NCBI RefSeq assembly: GCF_000001735.4
Contig: NC_003074.8
Location: 15,383,261 to 15,447,260, forward strand
Reading direction: 5' to 3'
Length of the DNA stretch: 64,000 bases
DNA from: Arabidopsis thaliana
Lineage: Eukaryota > Streptophyta > Magnoliopsida > Brassicales > Brassicaceae
Shown here: positions 11,214-22,827 of the stretch, piece by piece
Numbering within the stretch: position 1 is the stretch's first letter
How the letters are laid out: every line of letters begins with the position of its first letter
Notes under the pieces: model-generated
Database searches by the model: none
What the model was told of the DNA's origin: nothing
Seen by the model: the letters and a program-made list of their open reading frames with translations, nothing else
Program-made: the position numbers and the translations under genes

Positions 11214-13562
11214 ATTATATTGCACAAAAATAAATATAATCGCATCGAATGTTACAGTAAACTCGAGTGATAATCCCTCGAGTGAGTTTACTAGTACATT
11301 TAAGTCATGATGCGAAAAATTGTGCAAAATTTTAATGGCCATTCATTGAAAAACCATAAAATATTTAAATCTGGTGAGTTTCATGTAAAGCATGTTCTCA
11401 ATGAAAACTCATAATAAGGCCATCGCCAACTAAAATTGGGAAAAAAAGACCTGAATTCTTGTTGAGAATTCATGGTGATATATGTGGACCAATCTACCCA
11501 CCATGCGGGCCGTTTCGACATTTTATGGTATTAATTGACGCATCTAATAGATGGTCACATGTATGTCTTTTGACTACACGAAACACGGCTTTCGCAAGAT
11601 TCATTGCCCTAATAATCAGGTTAAAGACACAATTTCCTGATTATGGCATAAATAAAGTCAGACTTGATAATGCTGGGGAATTTACTTTGCAAGTCTTTAA
11701 TGATTATTGTGTATCGTTGAGAATCGATGTAAAGCATTCGCTCCCTCATATTCATACACAAATGGCATGGCCGAATCATTAATTAAACGGTTGCAACTCA
11801 TTGCAAGACTGTTAATATTGAGAACAAAACTTCCAATTTTTATATGGGGTCATGCTATATTGTCTGTTGCAGATTTGGTTCAGATTATACCAAGCGCAGA
11901 TAATGAATATTCTCCTTTACAAATGACTTATTGTCAAGTACCAAATTTATCCCATCTCCGTAGTTTTTGATGTGCGGTATATATGCCTATAGCACCGCCA
12001 CAAAGAACAAAAATGGGGCCCCAAAAGAGATTGAGAGTATATGTCGGTTATGTATCACTGGGTATAATAAGGTATCTTGAACCACAAACTGGTGAGTTGT
12101 TTACGGCACGTTTTGCCGATTGCCATTTTAATGAAGATGAATTCCCAGCTTTAGCCCCCCCTCCCCACGAAGCAACGTGAGCTGAAAGTACATTTACAAA
12201 AAATAACAAATCAATTACCAGATTCGTTCACCTATACAAGAAAGGTGACAAAGTCATATATCCCCGCTGCAAATGTCATATCAAGAGTTAAAATTCCTAG
12301 TAAGCTGGAATTAGATTGGAGCAAAATTAATGAATCTAAGGTTCAATTAAAGCGTGGGAGGCCTATTGGCTCAAAAGATAAAAATCCCCGAAAGAAAAAG
12401 AAAATGAGAGAAAAAAATGAAAAGGTTCTTCAACAAGAACCATTTTCTCGGGACGATAGAGAAAATTATGAGATTTCCATTAACTATACCCATGATGGTA
12501 TCATATGGGATAGAGATGATATTGATGATGAAAATGGAATATTCTCCTTTTCTTTCTCTAAACAGATCGATCATGAGAATGATGATCCGGATCCAAAGAC
12601 ATTATCCGAGTGCCAGAAAAATGCTGGATTGGGAGAAATGGAAAAATGCCATGCAAGTTGAGTTACACTCCTTAAATAAAAGAAATGTCTTTGGACCTAT
12701 TGTTACTGCATCTGAGAATATAAAACTTGTTGGGCACAAGTGGGTATTCGTGAAGAAATGAAATGAGAAAGATGAGATCACACGATATAAAGCCCGACTT
12801 GTTGCAAAAGGTTTCTCTCAAAGACCAGGAGTTGATTATGAAGAAACATTTTCTCCGGTCATGGATGCAATTATATTCAGATACTTAATGAGCCTTTCGG
12901 CTTCTAATATTTTAGATATGTACCTTATGAATGTAGTGACGACTTATTTATATGGATCTCTTGATAATGATATATATACGAAAATCCCGGAAGGATTAAA
13001 AGTTTCCGAGGCATTAGACTCATCAAAGTCTAAAGATATATATGCGGTCAAATTAAAATGATCACTTTATGGATTGAAACAATCCGGACGTATGTGGTAT
13101 AATCGTTTAATCGATTATTTATTAAAGAAAGGGTATGTGAATAATGAAATCTGCCCTGCGTCTTAATTAAGAAATCCCTTTTTGGATTTGTGATCATTGT
13201 TGTTTATGTTGATAACCTAAATATAATTGGAACTCCAAAGGAGGTTGATGATGCACGAACTCATATGAAAGAAGAGTTCGAAATGAAAGATCTTGGAAAG
13301 ACAAAATTTTGTCTCGGGCTCCAAATTGAGCATTTCCAAGATGGTATATTTGTGCATCAAACCAAAATGAATAATTATCTATCTGTTTTTATATTTTGTT
13401 AGTTATTTTGGCACCAAATTTTCTTGCATTATTATTACATATAAGAAATATAAGAAAGAGAACGAATATGTGCGTGAAGGAATAATAAGAACTTCATTTA
13501 TTTGTTCTCCACCTTTTGTTCTTATACATACAAATAATATAAAAATATTATTTCTTTTACGA

Positions 13563-13830
13563 TACTCCCTCTCTTCCAGCAAATTTGATGTTTTGGTTTT
13601 TTTTTATTTGTTCCAAAAAGTTTGATTTCTTACAATTTATTTAATATATTTATTTTATTAAATTTAATTAATAATAAAAAATTAGAATGGAGTGTCATTT
13701 TGGATAAGAAACTTAAACGTTCAAAATTTCTCCATTCTATTTACACTCATTAAGTATTAATATTAAATTTTTACCTTAATCTATGTGGAAAAGCTAAAAC
13801 ATCAAATTTGCAGGAATAGATGGAGAATAT
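13563..13830. mobile_element. MITE with ~33-bp terminal inverted repeats
   Basis: The left end TACTCCCTCTCTTCC..GCAAATTTGATG is matched by the reverse complement at the right end (CATCAAATTTGC..GGAATAGATGGAGAATA). There is no coding capacity. The CTCCCT-type ends resemble Tc1/mariner (Stowaway/Emigrant-like) MITEs, which use a TA target. Family assignment is inferred from the ends only. Confidence 0.75.
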
Positions 13831-13849
13831 ATTATGGACCTGAATTGTG

Positions 13850-15270
13850 ACAACAAATAGAGCGGAGCGGACAGAGCGGATAATACGGACAAAGTGCAGA
13901 AAAAGTGGTTGCAGTGTACAAAGCGGATAAAATGGCGAAGCTGATTAAGTGGATGAAGCATAGCGGTTTTATGAGTTGAATGGTAAAAAACGGACAAAAC
14001 GGTTTAATTTTTTCAAAAACATATTTTGTAACAAAAAATTTCTGGACAACTATTAATTTTTTTTTAGTACCACAACATTTTGAAAAATGTATCAAAAATA
14101 TAAATTCAAATGTAAAATCAAATATTTTGATTTTTCCATAACATATTTGCTATCGTTTCTCGAATGTTTGCCATATGTTGTCCTTCTTCATTCTCTACTT
14201 CATCAAGCTCAAATGATGCATTGTTCTGATCTTCAGTTTGAGTCACGGTAAATTTTTCAACAAATCTGCATCTGTAAAATTTGAAACTCTAATAAAATTA
14301 TAGAGACTTATTGTTGCGAATATTTTAACGCATTATTTCAATTTAAAACTAATATTAAATATGGCAGAATTGAAAAAAAATGATACTTTACGAATTTATG
14401 TAAGCTTAATTTAAAATATGGCAAAACAAGTCGAAGTATTAATTTAAAATATTTCTAAAATATCAAAAAGTTATATTATATTATGTTACTAAAATTTAAA
14501 TTATGAAATTATAAATTGATTCCTTATTTTAACTCATTTAAATTTATATTCAAATAGTTTATAATTTCTATATACTATGCATGCAATCTCACAAAATAAA
14601 TAAAATTAAAAATGTGAATGAAAAAATTTCTAGTTGAAAATTTATCCGTTTTCGTATAACAGATTGAGGTCCGGTGTTTGTATTTGTGCGCCTTGAAGAC
14701 AACACTCTAGCAAAAAAAATGTGAAAATTATATCAATAATTTTGAATAGAAAAAATTAATATTTTTAACTAGTTGTTTACCTTTTGTGCAATATGTTTGT
14801 TTACAAAGAAACAAATTGAACAAAAAAAAAGAAATTTTGAAACAAATAGAACAAGAAAATAGAATTTTGAGAGAGTTTTTTTTTTGTATTTTCGTTTCAA
14901 ATGCTAAGATGGTAGAGATTTTTTAGGTGAGATCTAAGATGGTGTAGATACGAGATGTTTATAGTGGAGTTACTTCTCTTTTATAAAGAAAATAAAGAAA
15001 TAAAAGAAAATAAAAATTAATAAAAAAAGAAAAATCTGACTGGTTTACTAAACCCAATCCACTTTTCGACCAGCTCATCCACTCTTTTCTTGTGCATGGT
15101 TCTGTCCATACGGCGGACCTTCTTTATTACAGTCCACTTTTACCTTTTTAGTTTTTTAATTTTTTTTTATTTTGTTCACTGTAATAAGGACAAAAGCTGA
15201 ATGGTAAATAAATTTTTGACGAAAACACAGAAAACTACTTCGTCTGTAGCTCCCATTCATGCCCTAAGGT
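13850..15270. mobile_element. GCGG-rich relic, possibly non-autonomous hAT
   Basis: The left flank (13855-13990) is packed with GCGGA/GCGGT words (AGAGCGGAGCGGACAGAGCGG and following), which resemble the subterminal repeats of hAT elements. The interior is AT-rich and empty, and weaker TCCACTTTT and CGGCGGACC words lie near 15050-15125. I could not pair clean termini, so the limits and family are uncertain. Confidence 0.35.
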
Positions 15271-15272
15271 TT

Positions 15273-15418
15273 TGAATGGTTACAGCGGTCCAAGCAGACA
15301 AAACTGTCTACAGAGTGAACCGCTTTTTATTCACCATTCACAAACAAAATGGATGGTAAATAAAACGCAGTTCAGTCGGTAGACGGTTTTGTCCGCTTGG
15401 ACCGCTGTAGCCATTAAA
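15273..15418. mobile_element. Foldback MITE, ~40-bp inverted arms
   Basis: The arms GGTTACAGCGGTCCAAGCAG and CCGCTTGGACCGCTGTAGCC are near-perfect reverse complements, extending inward over ACAAAAC and GTCTAC. A second weak symmetry (TTCACCATTCA, ATGGATGGTAA) lies at the centre. Transcripts would form one long hairpin. The GCGGTCC arms suggest a hAT-type MITE. No certain 8-bp target duplication was found. Confidence 0.75.
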
Positions 15419-15598
15419 AGCCTATAACAATTATGTGGTTATGATTGTCCGTTGTGCAGACATAGATTATAGCGGTTAGGGTAAACCGGTTATTTACTTG
15501 TATAATTTGAAAACCAATTATTTACCAAAATCTTCTTCTTCCTTAACCAAATCATTCGAAATTTAGAAATTTGGAATTAAGGTTTTGATCCCTGAGTT

Positions 15599-18060
15599 AT
15601 GCCGCCGAAGCGTAAAGATATAAACTTTCTTTTTGATGACGGAGAAGATACAGTTGCCATTATAGATGATGAAGCTAATGAAGATCTAAGATTGAAGATA
15701 TTAGAGAAAGCTTTTTCGAGGCGTAATGTTGATAACAAGCTTGATTCTGATCTCTCCTTCGATCCTGGTGTAGTTAGTACTGTGATGGTTAATGGAGGAA
15801 AGTCGGAGGAAGTTAAAAACTCTAAGAGTAATAAGAAGATGAAGAGAAATAAGCTTGAAGCTGCCAATGAAATTGTAAGTATGACCAATTCTCTGCTTTA
15901 TCTTCTTCTCATTACAGTTTCCAGTTTTTGTAGTCTTAATTGCTCCATTATTGCCTCACTTATGTTCTTCTTGCTCTGAATGTTGTCTGTGAATTGCAAT
16001 TTGATATTTGTTTAGGAAACTTTGTTGCCTTGTGTTTTAATGCTTTTCGATTTTTCCTATATTGTTCAGCCCATTGTGTGGAAAGACAAGATGAGGATAA
16101 CATGGTGGAGGATGTAGTAAGAGGTGAAGAAGAAGATGGAGAAACAACTAGCAATTCGGTTATGACAAAGCTTCTTGTGAGTTGATTGAAACGTTTCTTT
16201 TAGTCTTATCTCAAAACCGTGTAACTTGTCCTGTGATGATGATGACCATTTTTGGGGTCTTGTTGTTGTTATCAGCGTGGAGCAAGATACTTTGACCCTC
16301 TTGATGCTGGTTGGGTAACTTGTTATAGCTGTGGGGAGAAAGATCATATAACTGTTAGTTGTCCAACTCTTACCAATTGTAGGAAGTCGTGCTTTATATG
16401 CGCTAGTTTGGAGCATGGTGCAAGACAGTGTACAAAGGTATGGTCTTAAGTTTGATGGTAGTACTTAATATGTCCAACTCACTCCATAAAGCTCATGTAT
16501 AAAGCTTGCACAAGTGTTTTATGTGGTTACCATGGAAGATTTAGGATGAGTGATCTTTTTTCTAAGTAGATTTTTCCTTATTTCTAACAGGGACATTGAT
16601 GCAAACCTCGGAATCCACCAAGACAAGACTCAAAGATTCAAAGGTAAACTATGCGGAAGTGGTGATGATGATGAAGTAACCGATTTGATGTTGAATCCAC
16701 AACACCGAGGGCTAGAGAATATGATCCAAGGGCTATTCCTCGCGAGGATCAGAGACTACACGAAACCTAAGTGGTTTGATTCCACAAACTACCTAGAACT
16801 CGCAAGAACAATGATTTGATTCAAGACGAAGTATTGAAGCAAAACAAACTGAATATCTTATTATCAAAAGCGTGAATTGAAAGTACAAAGTGATGGAGCT
16901 TATATAGGCTCGAAATAGATGACCACTAACGGTCTAAAACAAAGTGAGAAAGGAAACAAATCATTCAACATAAAGGAGGAGAACGTTGTAGAGTTTCTAT
17001 CCGTTTGGCTTTAATAGGGGAGCGTCAATGATTCTGGCTGAAGAGATATGCAGATCTTTAAGGCTTAATGGACGCCTAAGATATCCTTGAATAGATGGAG
17101 GATCCAGATTAAATAGAAGAATCTCGATTGGTGCTGAAAAGGAAGTAGCTTTGTCGGAAAAGGCAACTTTCTCTTTTGTTGGTTCCACACATAAAAACAG
17201 CTTGTGTGTCGTTTTGGCAACTCCTAAACAGCTTGTAGTCTTCATGAGAGTGAATATAAACAGCAGGAAATCTTCAAAATAGTCGGGTGGTTCGTCGAGT
17301 AGGAATGGGCTGTCAGCTAGTTCGTCAGCGGGTTCTTTAGAAAGTCCTTCAAGAAGTCCGTGAGAAAGTTCTTCAGCCGGTTCATCAGCAAGTCTATCAG
17401 GTGGTCTGTCAGTGAGTCCATCAGCTGCAATGTCAGCTCTCATTCTTATATCAGACATGATTGCTATTAAGTACAACAGTGGGTCTAAAAGAGTTGTATG
17501 TTTAAGATGTGGAGACATTGGTCATGACATGATTTTGTGCAAGTATGAGTAGTCTAAGGAAGATTTGAAGGTAACTTTTGTTTTCCTAAATTACAGTATT
17601 TTGCTTATGATTTCTTTCTTATAACTTCTGTTATTTACTTTGACTAGAATATACAATGCTATATCTGTAAAAGCTTTGGCCATCTATGATGTGTCGAACC
17701 CGATGATTCAATGTCATGGGTTGTATCTTGCTACAAATGTGGTCAACTAGGTCATACTGGACTCGTAAGTTGTAGAGAGTTTAGTTTCGAATTATCCACA
17801 CTGTTGATTGAGTTGTCCCTAAACAGAGTTGATCACTTTCTCTCTAGGCATGTGGTAGACACTATGATGAAAGCAACAAAAATGATATTTTCAGTCCATC
17901 ATGGTTTAAGTCTAAGGGAGAAGGGCATTTTAAGCGCGACTGCCCTAATTCTTCCGGCGTACGCTTTCTAGAAAACTGTAGTGAAGAAGGGAATTCATCG
18001 AGTATAAACTCTTCACAGGCAGAGACACATCGAGTGTATGCTACAAAAGTAAAGGAGTAA
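15599..18060 (+). pseudogene. CCHC zinc-knuckle protein gene (At3g43590-like), disrupted
   Basis: The start MPPKRKD is at 15599. Exon 1 (15599-15874) ends at GTAAGT. A second exon (about 16085-16178) is acidic; its start does not join in frame cleanly. Exon 3 (16276-16437) encodes W-V-T-C-Y-S-C-G-E and C-F-I-C-x3-E-H-G-A-x2-C. The next exon is entered by an LTR three bases or so after its AG; beyond it (17454 on) the knuckle C-L-R-C-G-D-I-G-H-D-x4-C resumes and meets a stop. Later exons show C-Y-I-C-K-S-F-G-H with another stop, and C-Y-K-C-G-Q-L-G-H. The intact family binds nucleic acid through about seven knuckles. This copy cannot make the full protein. Confidence 0.8.
16597..17453 (-). mobile_element. 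Solo LTR of the same family as 7960-11213
   Basis: The sequence is homologous from end to end to the 844-bp LTRs (TGATGCAAACCTCGGAATCC at the left, CATTCTTATATCA at the right). It is flanked by the 5-bp target duplication GACAT (16592-16596 and 17454-17458). No internal region remains, as expected after LTR-LTR recombination. It sits in an exon of the zinc-knuckle gene. Confidence 0.9.
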
Positions 18061-18109
18061 CACATTTCGCTCGTGAATGCCCCAAATCGAATTCCTCCCA
18101 CGTAGGCTT

Positions 18110-18488
18110 TATTACACTATACATTTGGTGCTTTGAGCTCTTCACTTCGTTTTTTTCTCTCATGTTATTCACTTATCAAACGAACCTATTTCTTTTTGAT
18201 TTTGTTTTTCAGGATAAATTGGATATACTTCTAACAAGAAACTCCCACTTAGTGCAGTGCATCGAGCAATTACTAAGTGAATGATTTAACTGACTATATT
18301 AAGTCTTTCTCTAATTTTACGATGAGTCTTCTTTTTTTTCTGCAGATTTGATTTACGACTAAATATATGTTCTAAGATTAAATATCTATTGTTTATAAAC
18401 ATGGGTTCGATGGTAGTATAAGATGAGCCTTGTTGGATGGAATTCAAGTTGTTTAAAGTTGAGTTAATAATAGTTGGACTGAGTACAG

Positions 18489-18546
<58 letters not shown>

Positions 18547-19150
18547 TCTTCACAAAGCCAACATGTATAATTGTTTTCTGATGAATTTCTAACAGAATTT
18601 AGCCATTACATCTATATCGTCAAATGTTTTTGATGTATTACTACCAAAAACAGCAATATCTTTGGATTTTTTGCGATAGAGTACATACGGATTAAATTCC
18701 TTCAAATCAACAACAAAATATAGTCGTCGGAAAAATGTTATGGAAAAAATATCAAAAATAGTAGTTGAAGTTTTACCGATAAGACTACCAGTCTAGAAAC
18801 CGGATTTAGATCTCATATACTTTATTTTACATTACAATTTAACTATCTATTTCATCGTAAATAATTATATTTTAATTATATGCATTTCATCTAAATGGAT
18901 AAGAGTTCAAAAATATATATTAATAACAATTTGTTTCGTATTTTGTTTTTCTCGTTCTAGCTTAGCTATATCTCTCGTTCGTGTAATTTTAAAGTGGATG
19001 GGCTAATTCGATCTTCTAGATTAGTATGCTAAATTACCAATTTATAGTTTATGCCAAATAATTTAAAATCATAATTCACAAACACTTCAAAATTAAGAAA
19101 TATTATTTTTATTATTAAAACTGAGAATAGTTTATAGAGAGAACAAGAAA
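18110..19150. other. Intergenic, no gene apart from the TA tract
   Basis: This stretch contains decayed tail sequence of the zinc-knuckle gene up to about 18300 and then AT-rich DNA. I see no further coding or repeat structure. Confidence 0.4.
18493..18544. repeat. (TA)n microsatellite
   Basis: About 26 TA units in a row, downstream of the zinc-knuckle pseudogene. Confidence 0.98.
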
Positions 19151-19152
19151 AA

Positions 19153-19539
19153 TCAAGCGTTGCAACTATAAGTGCAGACGCATTGCTTGCTTGGCTTTGG
19201 CATACATGTGCCTTTTGCAGCTGTCCCGTGCATCCAAATACACTTAGCTACACACTTGTCTTCTTCACATAGTTCTGTTCCTGACATATAGTCGTGACAC
19301 AATTCTTGTCCTTGCGTCTCTTTTGTCACAAGCCCTATTATAAATATTTAAACATAATCTCAATTTCTTTTTTGTTATTAAAAAATAAAATGCGACGAAT
19401 ATAAGAAACTATCAAATAAATGAGAAGACTCATAAAAGAAAACTTCACATAAAAGAGAAAAGTCATGTATAATAAAAGTGTGAATCAAACCTAAAACGAG
19501 GACAACCATGAAAATAGCAATAACGGTGGTTTTAGACAT
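19153..19539 (-). CDS. Defensin-like / LCR cysteine-rich secreted peptide, two exons, 76 aa
   Basis: This gene is split by an intron. Exon 1 (19539-19491) encodes the start of a signal peptide, MSKTTVIAIFMVVLVLG. The intron 19490-19335 is GT..AG. Exon 2 (19334-19153) gives the rest and stops at TGA. Lengths sum to 231 bases in frame. The mature part has eight cysteines spaced C-x9-C-x4-C-x3-C-x11-C-x7-C-x1-C-x3-C, the plant defensin-like pattern (CxxxC and CxC) expected to form four disulfides. The intron within the signal-peptide region is typical of LCR/DEFL genes. A TATA-like run lies near 19612-19621 in front of the ATG. The peptide would be secreted and could act in defence or reproductive signalling; the specific role is unknown. 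No lesion is seen. Confidence 0.88.
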
Positions 19540-19599
19540 CTTTGATGATATAGTCGAAATGAAAACTTCAATATAAAGGGATGGATGTAATAGTTATGT

Positions 19600-20600
19600 A
19601 CAAGTGAATAATGTATATATATAAGAAATTAGATGCATGCACGAACTATAGAAAGTAGAAAAGAAAAGTAGATTACGGAAATGTATATATGGCTAAAGAT
19701 CATAATAACACATATAGGAAAAAATCTTTTAAAATTATTGACTAAAGGTGAAAGTTAATTACAAAGTGATAAAACATATCCAAATGTCATAAAAGCAGTC
19801 TAAAAATACATGATAAAAACACTATCTTAAAATATCCCCTTAAAAATAAATAAATGAGAAAATAAACTCTATTGGTTATCTTTAATCATTTTTTTCATAT
19901 TTTCGTAATATTCAACTTATTTACTCTTTTTTAATACATATTTATTTAAAAATATATTACTATATTAATGAACGTATATTGTTATTAGTTATATGTTTTT
20001 GTTTTGAAATATCATTAGTGTTTTATTTATTTATTTTTCAAAAGAAAAAATAAAATAAATTGAGAAACAGATTTTTTGAAGATTATGTTCCATAAAGAAT
20101 TATGTACTTTTATTTTGAAACAAAATACAAAGATGTTGTAATTAATTTTGGAAGGTGTTTGATTACACGGTTTGTGGGATTTGTTTGGATATGCTATGTA
20201 TACCCTTAATGATTTCAATTGTGATTTTGCATCTTTTGTTACCTTCCAAACAAAATCTGGAGATTAATCTATTTAAAAAAATAATTATTCTACTAATATT
20301 AAAAAGGAAATACATCTTAAAGATTTGTAGAATATTGCATTATAATAATATACCCTTTATGAATATTTCATTGATTTGTAGTAATAACAGATGCAAAATC
20401 ACAATTGAAATGGAATTTGGTTCCAGAAAAATACCTACAATGTTATTACTTGTCATGGTGAGAACAATGTTATCACTTCCCAGTATATAAAATATTCTCC
20501 AATAATATTAATTTAATTTGAACTTATAATTGTTTAACTGTCACAGAAAAAACAATGATGTGTCATGTGTTTATGCATACATTGAAATTCAACATATTTA
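19600..20600. other. Intergenic, AT-rich
   Basis: No supported gene. Two matched segments, GATTTCAATTGTGATTTTGC near 20211 and GCAAAATCACAATTGAAA near 20393, are inverted copies about 180 bases apart and may be the arms of a small MITE (about 20150-20470). Confidence 0.45.
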
Positions 20601-20611
20601 CACATTTACTA

Positions 20612-22118
20612 CTAATGTTGGTTCTTTGCTTGAGTCTCTGAATCCACAAATTCAGCGACTGAAGAAGTCATCTGATTTGGTTTCTTGGGAGCTTTCTCTT
20701 CAGGGATGATGTCTCTCTCAGGTTCTTTCCTCTTCGAACTTACACTCTGAGAACCTGTATGCATTGTTCCTAGACTCGGTCTCATTTCTATCTGAGAAGA
20801 GCCTGTGGCTGCACTAACTGTAACCCTTTTTTTTCCACTCCTGAGAAACTCTTCCTCAGCTTTTAATCGTTCCACCAACATACAAACCGTTAGAAACTCC
20901 TCTTCCATCAATCTAGTCACAAAGCCACTCCACGACGAAGGAAACTTGGAAATGATGGTACTCACATAAAACGTCTCATCAAGAACCATACCAGCACCCA
21001 CAATGGAATCTGCAATCTTGATAAACTCTTGAACTTGCTCAAGAACCGGTCTCTCTTCAACCATTTTGAAGTCAATGTACTTTCTGACTTGTACCATCTT
21101 AGAATTGGATTCCTCACGACGGTAAACCCATTTCAACTCTTCCCACAGTTCCTTAGCATGCTTGAATCTCTTCAAGTACTGACGGTACAGATCATCAGAC
21201 AATGATTTCATCAAATGATTATGGCAAAGATAATCATCTCTCAACCAATCTTGAGAGCTACCACTACCAATACCAGGATAAGGCTCAGAGAGAACATAAG
21301 CCAGCTTCATTTGCTTCAAAAAAAGCTCCATCTCTGATGCCCATGAAAGATAACTCCTCCCATCAAATCGCCAAGTCTCGATAAGCGAAAAACCGTGAGT
21401 GCTACTGCTTCTCGTATCCAAAGCCTCACAAGCATTTCCATTTGGTGTTCTGCAGCAAGATATGCGGTCCAATGAATATAAAACACCAAAAGGAGAACAT
21501 GAATAAGGTAACATTCTTACGTATTCTTTAACTGGAAATGCTTAATAGCTTCCTCAGTAGCAGAGAAATTTTTCTTGAACACAGACCATTGGTGTGTTGG
21601 GAAACTTATTCCTAACAGAGAACACAACATGAAAGCTTTTTCATCATTCACAAGAGTTGCTTCAGAGTAAAGATAACAAGTAAGTGTGTGTGTTCAAAAA
21701 TTGTACCTCTAAATTTTGCATCTTTTTCCTTACGAACATGTTTCTTCCCAATCAATAGAGAAGTTTTGCCTTGGTATTTATTAACCATCACATCTTTCGT
21801 CTCCGAGAACTATTAAACATATAAAAACAGATTCCAGAAAAATATCTCACAGAACAAATCGAAAATCAAAACCATTCACTAGAATAGAACATAGAGAGTA
21901 GAGTAAGCAAAAGTCGTAACCTTATAAAGAAAGCGTTCTTCTTCAGCAACGGAAACTTTTCTTTTATACGCCGGAGGCACTTTCTCCGGTACGGGTGCTT
22001 CACCGTGGTCTATGTCATGAGATTTAACTTCTCTGAGAGTGTCTTTCACTGTTTCCTCGTTTTTATCTGTGGTAATTATCTCCGTTGTTTCGCCAGAATC
22101 GAGCAACGATTTCTCCAT
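20612..22118 (-). CDS. Four-exon host gene with a C-terminal copia-gag-like (DUF4219/UBN2-type) domain, 425 aa
   Basis: Exons are 22118-21921, 21809-21707, 21659-21521 and 21449-20612. All introns are GT-AG and the lengths sum to 1278 bases (426 codons with stop) with no break. The N-terminal ~145 residues (start MEKSLLDSGETTE; later P-P-A-Y-K-R-K-V-S-V and F-P-T-H-Q-W-S-V-F-K) are not a domain I recognise. From about residue 165 the protein resembles copia-type gag: W-R-F-D-G-R-S-Y-L-S-W, L-W-E-E-L, and V-Q-E-F-x-K-I-A-D. The tail is polar and basic, with no CCHC knuckle and no pol. The intact multi-exon structure suggests a host gene that recruited a gag domain. A read-through of the third 5' splice site would instead stop at 21517 and leave only the N-terminal part. 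It diverges from FAX2 across about 0.7 kb. Confidence 0.75.
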
Positions 22119-22827
22119 TTTTAGAGACGATTTAGACGGTGGATCTCCGGTGAGGAGGGTTTTGGTTTTCTGCGTTGATTTATTGGGAGACTACACATAC
22201 ATATTGGGATGAAAGACCAAAAACGACGTCGTTTACTAATGCGAAGACCTGGGCAGATGTACCGGACCCATCCGAAAATTTTGGTAATTTGGGTATTCTT
22301 AAAACCGTTCAGAAACTTGTTTTTGAAATCAGTGACCGGTTCGGTGATATGAGGAGGTGCACCAATCGGTTACCAAAATATTCTTTAAATTGTCCAATTT
22401 TTGCTATAAATCGATGGCAAAATTGTTTGAAATGTTCCGAAATATTGAAAAATATGCCGAAATTATTGGACCAATCGGAATTTAAACTGAGCAAACCGTA
22501 TTAATTATTGTTGTTTCAATTCAGAACACTTCAGAACCGAAATATATCACTTCAGAACTGAGGAAAACCGTAGTTCAAATTCGGTTAATTTGGTTAGATT
22601 TTTTATTAATCAAACAAACCGAAATTCCGAACTGACCCGGACCGAAGTACCGATTGCAATGCCTAATAAAGTAAGATCTAATGAAAACCGGTTTGCAGAT
22701 AAGACCAATTTAGCCGGTTAAGGTTCATTATTTGATTAACGTTTTTTGTTGTTGATTTTCTCCAAAATCAATCAATCACTAAAATTAGTCGTTAAACAAA
22801 AAGCTTGCGAAGAAGAAGACGAAGAAA
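22119..22827. promoter_or_regulatory. Shared intergenic region of divergent genes, with a probable hAT-type MITE remnant
   Basis: The 709 bases between two divergent start codons must hold both promoters. From about 22244 to 22668 the DNA is filled with ACCGAA/CCGGTT words; its ends (ACCTGGGCAGATGTACCGGA at the left, GGTACTTCGGTCCGGG as the right-end complement, then GCATTGCAATCGG) resemble hAT termini. No matching 8-bp target duplication was found. The 5' leader of FAX2 follows from about 22740. Confidence 0.4.

Larger units (their letters stand above)
7600..13420 (+). mobile_element. Ty1/copia retrotransposon fossil, split by another LTR element
   Basis: This is a broken copia element in two parts. 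The left part (about 7600-7959) encodes a piece of the region before the integrase, recognisable from K-V-N-D-A-L-Y-S-P-K-S. The right part (about 11214-13420) carries integrase-core pieces (D-I-C-G-P-I near 11475, then D-N-A-G-E-F) and reverse transcriptase pieces (A-R-L-V-A-K-G-F near 12800, V-Y-V-D-N-L near 13205). It has more than half a dozen breaks. Clear LTRs of its own were not identified. It is older than the element nested in it. Confidence 0.85.

Noticed and set aside
18493-18544. Centromeric satellite
   Set aside because: It is a simple TA microsatellite; no 178-180-bp satellite units were seen anywhere in the window.
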